Source of the DNA: Fibrobacter sp. UWB4
GTDB lineage: Bacteria; Fibrobacterota; Fibrobacteria; Fibrobacterales; Fibrobacteraceae
Assembly: GCF_002210345.1 (NCBI RefSeq)
Contig: NZ_MWQI01000001.1
Location: 1,116,001-1,180,000, forward strand
DNA: 64,000 nt
Direction of reading: 5' to 3'
Below are positions 42,162 to 51,607 of this stretch, in pieces. How positions within the stretch are numbered: position 1 is the first letter of the stretch; every line of letters begins with the position of its first letter. Under the pieces are notes generated by a model. It was not told where the DNA came from and did no database searches. It saw only the letters and a program-made list of their open reading frames with translations. Made by a program: the position numbers and the translations under genes.

Positions 42162-45100
42162 TTACTTCTGAGTGTGCATAGCTAAAGCGTGACGGTATTC
42201 AACCGGGAATACCTTTACAAATTTCGGACGGGCATCGTTCCAGTCTTCGAGAATGCGCTTGCCCTTTGCAGAACCAGTAGCTTCGACGTGCTGCTTGATG
42301 ATGTCGAGGAGTTCCTTTTCGCTTTCCGTTCCCGGAAGCACACTTTCGAGGTCCACAGAATCCACGTTGCAGCTCAAGTCAAAGTGACCCGTTTCGTCGT
42401 AGACGTAAGCGAGACCACCCGTCATACCGGCAGCGAAGTTCACGCCCACGCGACCGAGCACGACCACGCGACCACCCGTCATGTATTCGCAACCATGGTC
42501 ACCCACGCCTTCAGAAACGAGAAGCATACCGGAGTTACGGATACCGAAGCGTTCGCCAGCGAGACCGTTGATGAACACCTTACCGCTTGTACCACCGTAA
42601 CCGATGACGTTACCAGCGATGACGTTGTCTTCGGCCTTGAACGTTGCGTTGTGCGGCGGGCGAACGATAATCTTACCACCGCTGAGTCCCTTAGCCATAA
42701 AGTCGTTGACTTCACCTTCAAGGTCAAGCGTAACACCCGGAGCGAGGAATGCACCGAAGCTCTGGCCGGCAACACCCTGCAAATGAATCTTGATCGTATC
42801 TTCCGGGAGACCCTTTGCACCGTAGAAGTCATCCACGTAGCCGGAGGTTTCAGTACCGACCGTGCGGTCCGTGTTGTGGATCATGGCGCAAAGTTCCACC
42901 GACTTGCCTTCCTTGAAGGAATCCTGCACGAACGGGAGAATTTCGCGGCGGTCAAAGTTGACGAGTTCTTCGGGTTCATAATTTTCATCGAAGGACTTGC
43001 AACCTTCAACAGTCTGGAAGACCTTGCTAAAGTCGAGGTGCTTTGCCTTGTAGAATTCAATAGCGTGGTTTACATCGAGCAAGTCGCTACGGCCGCAGGC
43101 TTCATGGAGGCTCTTGAGACCGAGGCTTGCGAGGATTTCACGGACTTCGTCGGCAATGAAGAACAAGAAGTTCTTGACGTATTCCGGCTTGCCCTTGAAG
43201 TGCTTGCGGAGTTCCGGATCCTGCGTGGCAAGGCCCATCGGGCACTGGTTCGTATGGCAGCGGCGGTCCATAATGCAACCGAGCGATACGAGCAAGTTCG
43301 TGGCAAAGCCAAATTCTTCGGCACCGAGGAGAGCGCCAATCACGACGTCACGACCGGTCTTGAGCTGACCATCGACCTGGAGCTTCACGCGACCACGGAG
43401 GTTGTTCAAGACGAGAGTCTGTTCAGCTTCAGCAATACCAAGTTCCCACGGAAGTCCCGCATGCTTAATGGAAGTGAGCGGAGATGCGCCCGTACCGCCA
43501 TCGTGACCAGAGATGAGAACGACGTTTGCGTGAGCCTTGGCAACACCGGCAGCAATCGTACCGACACCGACTTCAGACACGAGCTTCACAGAAACACGAG
43601 CCTTCGGGTTGGAGTTGTGCAAGTCGTAAATGAGCTGAGCCAAGTCTTCGATGGAGTAAATATCGTGGTGCGGCGGCGGAGAAATGAGCGACACGTTCGG
43701 GATGGAGTGACGCACGCGAGCCACAAATTCGTTCACCTTACGAGCAGGGAGCTGACCACCTTCACCCGGCTTTGCACCCTGAGCCATCTTGATCTGCAAA
43801 TCCTTAGCGTGACGGAGATAGTCGATCGTCACACCGAAACGACCAGAAGCGATCTGGCGAATAGCAGAGCTGCGGATTTCACCGTTCGGCCCCGGAGTAT
43901 TGCGATCCGGGTCTTCACCACCTTCACCGCAGTTGCTCATGGCACCCACGCTGTTCATGGCGATAGCGATTGTTTCGTGAGCTTCCGGGCTCAAGGAGCC
44001 AAGGCTCATAGCGCCAGCGACAAAGTGCTTGACGATGCTTTCACGAGATTCGACTTCGGAAATGTCAATCGGAGTCGTTTCCTTGAACTTGAAAAGGCCG
44101 CGGAGCGTTGCTAGGCGTTCGGACTGATCGTCAATGAGCTTGGAGTAAGCCTTGAACTTTTCGTAATCGCCCATCTGCACGGCCTGGCGGAATGCAGCGA
44201 TGGACTGCGGAGTCCACAAGTGGCGTTCGCCTTCGCTGCGATAGCGGTACTGACCGCCTTCCTTGAGGACGCTGCTAGCATCGGCAAGAGCGATATGGCA
44301 ACGAGCGTCGATTTCCTGAGCGATTTCCTTGAGACCGATACCTTCGATGCGGCTTGCAGTACCCGGGAGGTACTTGTCGATAAATTCGCGGTTGAGACCG
44401 ACGGCTTCGAAAATTTGAGCGCTGCGGTAGCTGCGGAGCGTAGAGATACCCATCTTGGACATGATCTTCAAGAGGCCCTTGTCCACAGCCTTGATGTAGT
44501 TGGCCGCTGCCGTGACCGGGTCCACATCGAGTTCGCCGGTATGGCACATGTTCGTAATGCTTTCGAGAGCGAGGTACGGGTTGATGACCGTTGCACCATA
44601 GCCGAGCAAAAGGGCAAAATGCATGACTTCGCGAACTTCACCAGACTGCACAATCAAACCGATTTCAGGACGGACACCAGCTTCGACGAGCGAACGGTTC
44701 ACGCAAGCGGTTGCCAAAAGCGACGGCATCGGGACATAGCCCCAATCCACATTCTTGTCGGAAAGGACGATGATGTTGAAGCCGTCCTGCACAGCGCGGA
44801 TAGCGTCGCCAGCGAGCTTCTGCAAAGCTTCTTCGAGAACTTCGCCATTGCCGCCAATCGGGAACTGCATCTTAAGGACTTTAGCCTTGAAGCTCTTGTC
44901 ACCAATGTTTTCAAAACGGCGGATTTCGTCTTCGGTTACAACCGGACGCGGAATCTTGATGAGGTGAGCCTGTTCCGGAGTTTCTTCGAGAATGTTGCCG
45001 TGGTTACCGATGTAGGTCGTAAGGCTCATCACGAGTTCTTCACGAATCGGGTCAATCGGCGGGTTCGTCACCTGTGCGAACAGCTGCTTGAAGTAGTTGA

Positions 45101-46583
45101 ACAGCGGCTGCGGCTTGTCAGAAAGCACGGCGAGAGCGGCGTCGTTACCCATGGAGCCGAGCGGTTCTGCACCAGTCTTTGCCATCGGCTGCAAAATCAC
45201 GCTCAAGTCTTCGGCAGAGTAGCCAAAGCGCTTCTGCTGGATAAGCAAATCAGCCGGGACATCAGACGGATTGATTTCGCTGAAGAGGCCACGAACGCTC
45301 ATCTTGTTTTCGGCAACCCAGCGGCGGTACGGCTTGCTGCGGGCGACGAGAGCCTTCATTTCCGCATTCTTCAAGATGCGGTGGTTTTCAATATCGAGGT
45401 AAATGATTTCACCCGGTTTTAAACGACCCTTTTCTTCAACCTGGTCGTCGTCGATGTCGAGCACACCCGTTTCGGATGCCATGACAAACAAACCGTCTTT
45501 ACATAAAGTGTAACGTGCCGGACGGAGACCGTTGCGGTCCAAAATGGCACCTGCGTTCACGCCGTCGGAGAATGCGACGGCTGCCGGACCATCCCACGGT
45601 TCCATCAACATGGATTCGTATTCGAAGAAACCACGCACATCGCGGCCGAGGTAATGCTTTGCACCCCAAGCCTGCGGCATCATCATGAGCATCGCGTGCG
45701 GGAGGCTACGGCCTGCGGCCACCAAAAGTTCAAACATGTTGTCGAGGCTAGCGGAGTCGCTCTGGCCTGCGGCAATCAGCGGCAAGCACTTCTGCAAATC
45801 TTCGCCAATGCGGTCGCTCTTGAGGTACGGTTCACGAGCCTTGAGGCTGTTCAAGTTTCCGCGGAGCGTATTGATTTCGCCGTTGTGAGCGAGGTAGCGG
45901 AACGGATGGGCCAAAGGCCAGGTCGGGAACGTGTTGGTCGAATAACGCTGGTGGACAAGCGCAATAGCACTTTCGAAATCGTTATCCTTCAAATCCTTGT
46001 AGAAACCTTCGATCTGCGTTGCAAGCAAAAGGCCCTTATAGACAATCGTCTTGGAGCTGCAAGAGCAGATGTAGAGGTTTTTGACAGACTTTTCGATCAA
46101 GCGGCGGAGCACAAACAGCTTGATTTCGAATGCTTCGTTCGATTCGAACTTTGAGCCGTCAAAAATGTACTGACGGATGTGCGGAAGCGTTTCGCGAGCC
46201 GTGTGACCGATGGCGGACGGATCCACCGGAACTTCACGAATCTTGACGACCGGAGCACCTTCAGCTGCGGCAAGCTTTTCAATTTCAGCATCAGCAGAAT
46301 CGGCAGCCACCGTATTTTCGACAAAGACCATCGCCACGCCGTAACGGTTCGGAAGATCATTGTAGATCTTGTGGAAGAACTTGTGCGGCATCGAAAGCAG
46401 AAGGCCGGCACCATCACCCGTTTCCGGGTCGCCACCCGTTGCACCACGATGGAGGAGGCGCTTTAATACGGTGATACCCTGGACAACAATCTGGTGAGAA
46501 GCGATATTATTTATATTGGCGACCAAGCCGACGCCGCAGGCGTCATGTTCGTTGGCTGGATCGTAAAGAGCTTGTGCTTGCAT
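42162..46583 (-). CDS. gltB: Glutamate synthase large subunit
   Basis: 1473 residues. Converts glutamine and 2-oxoglutarate to two glutamates. Class-II glutaminase domain with the N-terminal nucleophile Cys16 (EHDACGVGL) after a 15-residue propeptide, central domain, FMN-binding synthase domain (ATG...GGEGGEDPDRN, AKPGEGGQLP, SGHDGGTGASP), [3Fe-4S] motif CIMDRRCHTNQCPMG and C-terminal beta-helix domain (VVVLGRVGVNFAAGMTGGLAYV). AAAGGAT lies before the ATG. A sigma-54 promoter lies ~30 nt upstream, so nitrogen control is expected. Confidence 0.97.
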   Translation of the reverse strand: MQAQALYDPANEHDACGVGLVANINNIASHQIVVQGITVLKRLLHRGATGGDPETGDGAGLLLSMPHKFFHKIYNDLPNRYGVAMVFVENTVAADSADAEIEKLAAAEGAPVVKIREVPVDPSAIGHTARETLPHIRQYIFDGSKFESNEAFEIKLFVLRRLIEKSVKNLYICSCSSKTIVYKGLLLATQIEGFYKDLKDNDFESAIALVHQRYSTNTFPTWPLAHPFRYLAHNGEINTLRGNLNSLKAREPYLKSDRIGEDLQKCLPLIAAGQSDSASLDNMFELLVAAGRSLPHAMLMMMPQAWGAKHYLGRDVRGFFEYESMLMEPWDGPAAVAFSDGVNAGAILDRNGLRPARYTLCKDGLFVMASETGVLDIDDDQVEEKGRLKPGEIIYLDIENHRILKNAEMKALVARSKPYRRWVAENKMSVRGLFSEINPSDVPADLLIQQKRFGYSAEDLSVILQPMAKTGAEPLGSMGNDAALAVLSDKPQPLFNYFKQLFAQVTNPPIDPIREELVMSLTTYIGNHGNILEETPEQAHLIKIPRPVVTEDEIRRFENIGDKSFKAKVLKMQFPIGGNGEVLEEALQKLAGDAIRAVQDGFNIIVLSDKNVDWGYVPMPSLLATACVNRSLVEAGVRPEIGLIVQSGEVREVMHFALLLGYGATVINPYLALESITNMCHTGELDVDPVTAAANYIKAVDKGLLKIMSKMGISTLRSYRSAQIFEAVGLNREFIDKYLPGTASRIEGIGLKEIAQEIDARCHIALADASSVLKEGGQYRYRSEGERHLWTPQSIAAFRQAVQMGDYEKFKAYSKLIDDQSERLATLRGLFKFKETTPIDISEVESRESIVKHFVAGAMSLGSLSPEAHETIAIAMNSVGAMSNCGEGGEDPDRNTPGPNGEIRSSAIRQIASGRFGVTIDYLRHAKDLQIKMAQGAKPGEGGQLPARKVNEFVARVRHSIPNVSLISPPPHHDIYSIEDLAQLIYDLHNSNPKARVSVKLVSEVGVGTIAAGVAKAHANVVLISGHDGGTGASPLTSIKHAGLPWELGIAEAEQTLVLNNLRGRVKLQVDGQLKTGRDVVIGALLGAEEFGFATNLLVSLGCIMDRRCHTNQCPMGLATQDPELRKHFKGKPEYVKNFLFFIADEVREILASLGLKSLHEACGRSDLLDVNHAIEFYKAKHLDFSKVFQTVEGCKSFDENYEPEELVNFDRREILPFVQDSFKEGKSVELCAMIHNTDRTVGTETSGYVDDFYGAKGLPEDTIKIHLQGVAGQSFGAFLAPGVTLDLEGEVNDFMAKGLSGGKIIVRPPHNATFKAEDNVIAGNVIGYGGTSGKVFINGLAGERFGIRNSGMLLVSEGVGDHGCEYMTGGRVVVLGRVGVNFAAGMTGGLAYVYDETGHFDLSCNVDSVDLESVLPGTESEKELLDIIKQHVEATGSAKGKRILEDWNDARPKFVKVFPVEYRHALAMHTQK

Positions 46584-46613
46584 AGAAATCCTTTTTAGTT
46601 TTTGCGCCCTATA

Positions 46614-46630
46614 TGCAAAAACTGTGCCAA
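46614..46630 (-). promoter_or_regulatory. Sigma-54 (RpoN) promoter of gltBD
   Basis: Minus-strand TTGGCACAGTTTTTGCA: GG and GC are separated by exactly 10 nt, matching TGGCAC-N5-TTGC fully. Predicted start of transcription falls about 20 nt before the gltB ATG. Confidence 0.8.
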
Positions 46631-47076
46631 CTCGCTACAAAATGCGTAAACCCCGCTTCAATTCATGAAAAAGCGGTTAAAAATGTAAAAGAAGGAATTT
46701 TATGTAGAAAATAACGCAAGATCGCCGCCGCCTAGATTTACAATTTCTGAAATTAAATTTCGAATTTTTACAAAATACGTAAATCCAAATTTGAGCCATT
46801 CGCTCTTGTTAGACTTCTTTGAAAATTGCGTAATATCTTTTCGAATTATTTATTTTCCAATTTCATCTTTTCTGTCTAAAAATGCATTTTTTAAGTATCG
46901 CTGGTGTTTTCAGGTCTATTTTTACATTTCTAGCTAAAAGATTATCGTATATAAATACTGTTTTTTCGCAAAAAACGCCTTCAGAATCATAAAGTATCGA
47001 AAATTTAAGTTTTATAACAGATTTGTAGACAAAAATTGGAAAATGAACGCTGATTAAAAATTTTAAATTTGGCGCC
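46631..47076. promoter_or_regulatory. Divergent gltB/FNT control region with three related direct repeats
   Basis: A/T-rich, no gene. Holds ACAAAATGCGTAAACC (46637-46652), ACAAAATACGTAAATCC (46770-46786) and the weaker GAAAATTGCGTAATATC (46821-46837), plus a CCGCTT...AAGCGG hairpin near 46655. The repeats lie upstream of the sigma-54 promoter where an enhancer-binding activator would bind. Confidence 0.5.
47064..47071 (+). promoter_or_regulatory. TAnnTTTG promoter element of the FNT gene (leaderless)
   Basis: TAAATTTG five nt before the ATG at 47077, no Shine-Dalgarno sequence. Confidence 0.45.
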
Positions 47077-47700
47077 ATGATTAATTTTATTAAGTCTATT
47101 TACTCCGGTTTGTGCATTGGACTCGGCGGAACGGTTTACCTTTCTTGCGACAATAAGATCCTCGGGTCGTTCTTGTTCGGCCTCGGACTTTTTACGATTT
47201 TGAATTTCGGCTTCAACCTTTTTACAGGCAAGGTCGGCTATTTCGTCAATAACAAGATTAATTACTGGGGCTTTTTGGGAACAGTCTGGCTCGGGAATTT
47301 TGTCGGAACTTTCGTTTTCGCAAAGTTGATGGCGGCGACTCGCTATGGTGCGGCACTTCAAGCGAAAGCAAATGCTCTTTGCGTCATCAAGGACGGTGAT
47401 GGCTTTGCAAGTTTGCTTGTGCTCGGGATTTTCTGCGGGATGCTCATGTTCATCGCCGCGGACGGCTACAAGACCGTTGAAAATCAGGTCGGTAAAGTAT
47501 TTATCGTGTTTCTCCCGGTAATGGTCTTTATCTTGAGTGGTTTCGAGCACTGCATTGCAGACATGTTCTACTTCTCGCTTGCAGGCGATTTTTCAATGAC
47601 CATGCTCAAGGCTCTTGTCGCAATTACAATAGGCAATTCCATTGGCGGCGGACTCATCCCGCTCATGCAAAAGCTGAACGCCAAGTCCGCGAAAGCATAA
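47077..47700 (+). CDS. Formate/nitrite transporter (FNT) family channel
   Basis: 207 residues, about six hydrophobic helices. Matches the FNT fold: GLCIGLGGTVYLSC at the N-terminus, FLFGLGLFTILNFGFNLFTGKVGYF (helix-break region), NYWGFLGTVWLGNFVGT, and GFEHCIADMFYF with the conserved GxEHxxANM-type His. It is shorter than FocA or NirC (about 270-285). Family members move formate, nitrite or hydrosulfide. Formate export fits a fermenter that makes formate. Divergent from gltB. Confidence 0.85.
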   Translation: MINFIKSIYSGLCIGLGGTVYLSCDNKILGSFLFGLGLFTILNFGFNLFTGKVGYFVNNKINYWGFLGTVWLGNFVGTFVFAKLMAATRYGAALQAKANALCVIKDGDGFASLLVLGIFCGMLMFIAADGYKTVENQVGKVFIVFLPVMVFILSGFEHCIADMFYFSLAGDFSMTMLKALVAITIGNSIGGGLIPLMQKLNAKSAKA

Positions 47701-47726
47701 ATTACCTCACGGCATCAAATTATAGG

Positions 47727-49607
47727 CTAAAACATCACCCTATAAGGAATTTGTTTGTCAAAGCGGCGGCCTTTCAAATCGAAATAGCCATTGTGAACCG
47801 GGACATCAATCTTGCGGGCCACACGATTGGAACCAGGAATCGCAACTGAGCTTGTATCCGCCTTGCCAAATTTGATGTTCCCGACAAGCGTTTCGCTACC
47901 GAGACCTTCAGCGGTCAGGTAAAAATCCTGTACGCCTTTGAGTTTAGGCAAGTTCGAACATTTCACGTCATTCCACTTGGAATCGCCAGCGGCAGGCAAT
48001 TCGCACTTGGAAATCACATCACCTTTTTTGCTTTCGGTGCGAAGCGATAGTGTGCCGCCAGCGCTATTTTTCACCTGGACACTCACGCCAACATCTACGA
48101 TAGAGTCGGTAATCACGTTTTCAAAAATGGCATAGCCGCCGTCCTTAATCGCAAATTCATCCTTATCGGTGAGGCGTACACGAATGCCATTGTCAAAGCC
48201 ATTCGCCGGAATCGTATCGCGGATGATGCGCAAAAAGTCGAGACGGTCGAGTTCTGCGTAATGCTTGCCCTTCGTGATTTCAATGAAGTTCGAACCGCGT
48301 TTGAGCTTTGTCGGGATGTACACGACGGATTTTTCCGGGAAATCGCTCCATGCGCCGGTCAGCGGCAGTTCAACTTCACGAGTTTTGCCATTGATGTCCA
48401 CGAAATGCGAACTGCCGTTTGCGCCATCTTCGGTCCAGTTGTTGTCGTAACGGTAACGGATAAGGTAATCGCCCGCCTGCGGGATAATCATCGGCAAACG
48501 AATCTTGCTATCGTCATAATTGATGTAAGCACAAAATTCTCCGTTCGAAGCCTTGGAACTGCTAGAAATATCGACATGCGTGAGGATGCCGTGTTCCGCT
48601 TCGGCGCTCAGATAACGCCCCATAAATGGCTGACCAAGTTCCGGCCAGTTGTCGTCCGTCCACACGATATCGCGCACTTGTATGTAAGAATTGCCACCGT
48701 CATTTTTATCGTAATAATGGTTCACAAAACGCTGACGGTTCACGTCTTCGAAAGCTTCTCCGCCCGCAGGCCCGTAATAGCGACCATAGCGACTCAGAAG
48801 AATCGTGCCACCGCCATCCAGGAGCGCCTTGCCCGAACGGTCTACATAGCCGCCGTTAATGCGGTTGGAACGCCCGACGGTCGTCTTGTAAGAATTGTTT
48901 TCAAGATCCGCGCCCTTCTTGCAGCAATTGTCCCAAGCGGTAAAGAGGAAGTACTTGCCGTTGTGTTCAATGAGGCTTGCGCCTTCGACACCTGCCCCAC
49001 CGCGGTTGGCAATGTTCTGCATTTTAGCGCCGTCTTTCACCTTGCCCGTTTTTTCGTCCAGTTCGAGAATGTGAATGCCCGTACCCCAGGAGCCAAAAGC
49101 CATCCAGACTTTTCCATCGAGGTCCTTGAGCACCGCCGCGTCAATGGCGTTGTACGAATCGCTCTTAACCGTGTGAATCACCTCACCCTGGTCCGTCCAT
49201 CCGTATCCAGGCTTTGTCGGGTCGATTTCCTTACTTGACATGAATCCCATGCCCGACGAGCGGATGCCCATCTCGGAACCGCAATAGTACATGCGGTATT
49301 CACCGCCGATGTAATGAATATCCGGCGCCCAGATGTCAATCATGTTCGGAGCGTATTTGTAAAGCCACTTCGAGAACTCGGGCATGGCGGGGTCGCCATT
49401 TTTCCAGTTCAAAGCATCCTCGGAGAACTGCATGAGCATGTGGTTATCCGTCGTCGCAAGCGCGTAGCCATCTTCATAGCGGATAATGTCCGGGTCATGG
49501 CCTGCCCAGCGGGTTTCCTTGGCAAACCAATCGGCAGCAAACGAAATCTCAAGCGAGAGGCCCGCAAAAACGAACGCAAAGGTGCAAATTCTGGAAAAAC
49601 GAATCAT
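47727..49607 (-). CDS. Secreted GH43 glycosidase with two beta-sandwich modules
   Basis: 626 residues. Signal peptide (FAFVFAGLSLEISFAAD), then a five-bladed propeller (~35-335) with GH43 catalytic residues: Asp38 in GHDPDII (base), Asp156 in NAIDAAVL (pKa modulator) and Glu208 in VEGASLI (acid). Residues ~335-465 look like a CBM35/CBM6-type module (YLSAEAEHGILTH ... LDFLRI) and ~470-600 another sandwich (ENVITDSIVDVGVSVQVK...). The end DLKGRRFDKQIPYRVMF is a short tail like those of other exported Fibrobacter enzymes. GH43 members debranch arabinoxylan or cut arabinan. AAGGAG precedes the ATG. Confidence 0.9.
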   Translation of the reverse strand: MIRFSRICTFAFVFAGLSLEISFAADWFAKETRWAGHDPDIIRYEDGYALATTDNHMLMQFSEDALNWKNGDPAMPEFSKWLYKYAPNMIDIWAPDIHYIGGEYRMYYCGSEMGIRSSGMGFMSSKEIDPTKPGYGWTDQGEVIHTVKSDSYNAIDAAVLKDLDGKVWMAFGSWGTGIHILELDEKTGKVKDGAKMQNIANRGGAGVEGASLIEHNGKYFLFTAWDNCCKKGADLENNSYKTTVGRSNRINGGYVDRSGKALLDGGGTILLSRYGRYYGPAGGEAFEDVNRQRFVNHYYDKNDGGNSYIQVRDIVWTDDNWPELGQPFMGRYLSAEAEHGILTHVDISSSSKASNGEFCAYINYDDSKIRLPMIIPQAGDYLIRYRYDNNWTEDGANGSSHFVDINGKTREVELPLTGAWSDFPEKSVVYIPTKLKRGSNFIEITKGKHYAELDRLDFLRIIRDTIPANGFDNGIRVRLTDKDEFAIKDGGYAIFENVITDSIVDVGVSVQVKNSAGGTLSLRTESKKGDVISKCELPAAGDSKWNDVKCSNLPKLKGVQDFYLTAEGLGSETLVGNIKFGKADTSSVAIPGSNRVARKIDVPVHNGYFDLKGRRFDKQIPYRVMF

Positions 49608-49706
49608 ACGACTCCTTCATCCACACACCAGCATACACTACATAATCTAAATATTCAAAAGCCCTTTTGAAACAAATTTATTGGAAAAATTCCATTACAG
49701 TCATAC

Positions 49707-49741
49707 AAAAAAAAACAGCACCATCGTAAACGAAAGTGCTG
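49707..49741 (-). terminator. Terminator of the GH10 gene
   Basis: Minus strand: CAGCAC (49741-49736), 14-nt loop, GTGCTG (49721-49716), then nine T residues. Confidence 0.8.
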
Positions 49742-49768
49742 CTTTCAGTAAAAACAATCCTAGATTTT

Positions 49769-51418
49769 CTACTTCACGGTCATCTGGAACTTCTTATCGC
49801 CTGCGTTGACCTGATAATAGCCCTTGAAGCCGCGGAACTTGGCTTCGCCATTTTCGTCGGCAGTTGCATAGAGATCCGTTGTCCAGACCTTGTGCCACAA
49901 GTCGTACACACGCTTTGCGGCAGGCTTTTCGCGGCCGTCAGAAGCAATCATGCCGCCGTTCTTGACCCAGTGACGGTTGTCCCAGAAGCCCCAGAACACG
50001 ATACCGTTCACAGCAGGATGGCTAAATGCCGTACGGAGGAAGGTTTCGAACTTTTCGGCCTGGACTTCTTCGGTATCGTTCATCCCCATCTGCCAGTCGC
50101 CCACGTCAAATTCAGTGACCTTGATCGGGAGGCCGAGAGAAGCGAGCTTGTCCAAGCGTTCCTTGATAAGGCCCGGCACAACCGGACGCAGACCAAAGTG
50201 GCACTGCACACCGATGCCCATCACAGGCACCTTGCGTTCGAGCATACCCTTGATCAAGCCATAATAGCGATCCGTTTCGCCAGCAGCCACGACGTTGTAA
50301 TCGTTGATGTAAAGGAAAGCACTCGGGTCAGCCTTGTGCGCCCAAATGAAGGCACTGTCGAGAATGCCCCAGCCGCACTTGTTGAACGTCCAGGATTCGT
50401 GAATCGGTTCGTTCCACACGTCATATTCGGTAATCTTGCCCTTGTATTCCTTGAGGTCGCGATTAATGCGGGCCTTGAGCTTTTCGGCCATTTCTTCACA
50501 GCTACCCTTGTTGCTGTAATGCTTGTCAAAACCGTAGCCCTGATGGCTCCACATGAGCGCGTGACCGCGAAGCTTCCAATGATTCTGGGCGGTGAAGTCC
50601 GTGTATTCCTTCATTTCATCACGCTTGATCTTGCCCTTCTTTGGTTCATATTCCGGCCACTTGAACTGGTTTTCAGAAACGCCGTGCCAGAAGTACTTCT
50701 TGGCGGCATTGCGGTACCAATTTTCAGTGCTATCCTTGGTATCGTAGAGTGCAAGCGCAGTACCGAACGGGAACGAATGACGCAACAACTTCACGTGAAC
50801 CTTTTCGCCCGGATTTGCCTTGACCGTGAAATCCACCTTGCGGAGGCTATCGATACGGGCATCGGCATTGTTATACCAGGACGGGTCAGACATTTCGTCC
50901 ATCTTCTCGACTTCGACATCATCGAGCTGGATCCAGCCCTTCTTGAGGCCAATCTGGAACGTAATGTTGTTGAGGCCATACCCCTTCTGGTCGGCAAGGA
51001 AAATCATTTCATAAGTCTGCCACTTGTCCGTCAAGTCAAACGAAGCGCTTTCTTTTTGGCGGTAGTCTGGAGGGCCGCCCTGCACCACGGAATTGATAGG
51101 CATATTGCCTTTTGCCTTGAATGTGAGCTTATAAAAACCAGAATCAGCAAGCCACTTGGGCGGCTGGAGCTGCAAGCCCCACCACGGATTCGGCAAGTCC
51201 TTCACCACGACCTTAGCGCCCTGGGATCCATCGACACCGAGTCCCTGCACGGCAATTTGCGATTCGGCTACAGCTGGACCATCAGGATTGTTCCACAGAT
51301 ACCAGCCGCCGTCACCATACTCCATATCACCATTATTCAACTGTGCAAAAGACGGCACAGAAAGCGCCATGGCAACGGTCGCCGCAATCGCAAGAGCTTT
51401 CTTATTCATAAAATTCAT
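49769..51418 (-). CDS. Secreted GH10 endo-xylanase with N-terminal CBM
   Basis: 549 residues. Signal peptide (KALAIAATVAMALSVPSFAQ). Residues ~27-175 form a CBM4/9-like jelly roll (LNNGDMEYGDGGWYLWNN ... WIQLDDVEVEKMDE). Residues ~190-530 form a GH10 TIM barrel: HALMWSHQ, acid/base Glu337 in DVWNEPIHES, QCHFGL and nucleophile Glu436 in KVTEFDVGDW, then GIVFWGFWD. Hydrolyses beta-1,4-xylan. A C-terminal segment (DENGEAKFRGFKGYYQV) completes the protein. ATG 51418 has GAGG 7 nt upstream. GH43 lies 160 nt downstream after a terminator, so the two are separately transcribed but likely cooperate on arabinoxylan. Confidence 0.95.
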   Translation of the reverse strand: MNFMNKKALAIAATVAMALSVPSFAQLNNGDMEYGDGGWYLWNNPDGPAVAESQIAVQGLGVDGSQGAKVVVKDLPNPWWGLQLQPPKWLADSGFYKLTFKAKGNMPINSVVQGGPPDYRQKESASFDLTDKWQTYEMIFLADQKGYGLNNITFQIGLKKGWIQLDDVEVEKMDEMSDPSWYNNADARIDSLRKVDFTVKANPGEKVHVKLLRHSFPFGTALALYDTKDSTENWYRNAAKKYFWHGVSENQFKWPEYEPKKGKIKRDEMKEYTDFTAQNHWKLRGHALMWSHQGYGFDKHYSNKGSCEEMAEKLKARINRDLKEYKGKITEYDVWNEPIHESWTFNKCGWGILDSAFIWAHKADPSAFLYINDYNVVAAGETDRYYGLIKGMLERKVPVMGIGVQCHFGLRPVVPGLIKERLDKLASLGLPIKVTEFDVGDWQMGMNDTEEVQAEKFETFLRTAFSHPAVNGIVFWGFWDNRHWVKNGGMIASDGREKPAAKRVYDLWHKVWTTDLYATADENGEAKFRGFKGYYQVNAGDKKFQMTVK

Positions 51419-51607
51419 GAGGACACCTCGGTTATAATTCTACGGGCTTTTATTTTCAGGTTAAATATATACTCAACGACCTTTTTTCGGGCGATTTAGG
51501 GCATATTTTAGGCCGACTATAACACAAATGAGATAAAAAGTGTAACAAGTGTATCAAAGGATAAATTCATCCATCATTTTGAAGTCCCCCGCCCCAATAC
51601 TTAAAAA

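Noticed and set aside
42189-44114. 641-codon plus-strand open frame
   Set aside because: Antisense shadow of gltB, which has complete catalytic motifs.
46863-47078. 71-codon minus-strand frame upstream of the FNT gene
   Set aside because: A/T-rich, overlaps the FNT start and its promoter element, no ribosome-binding site or recognisable features.
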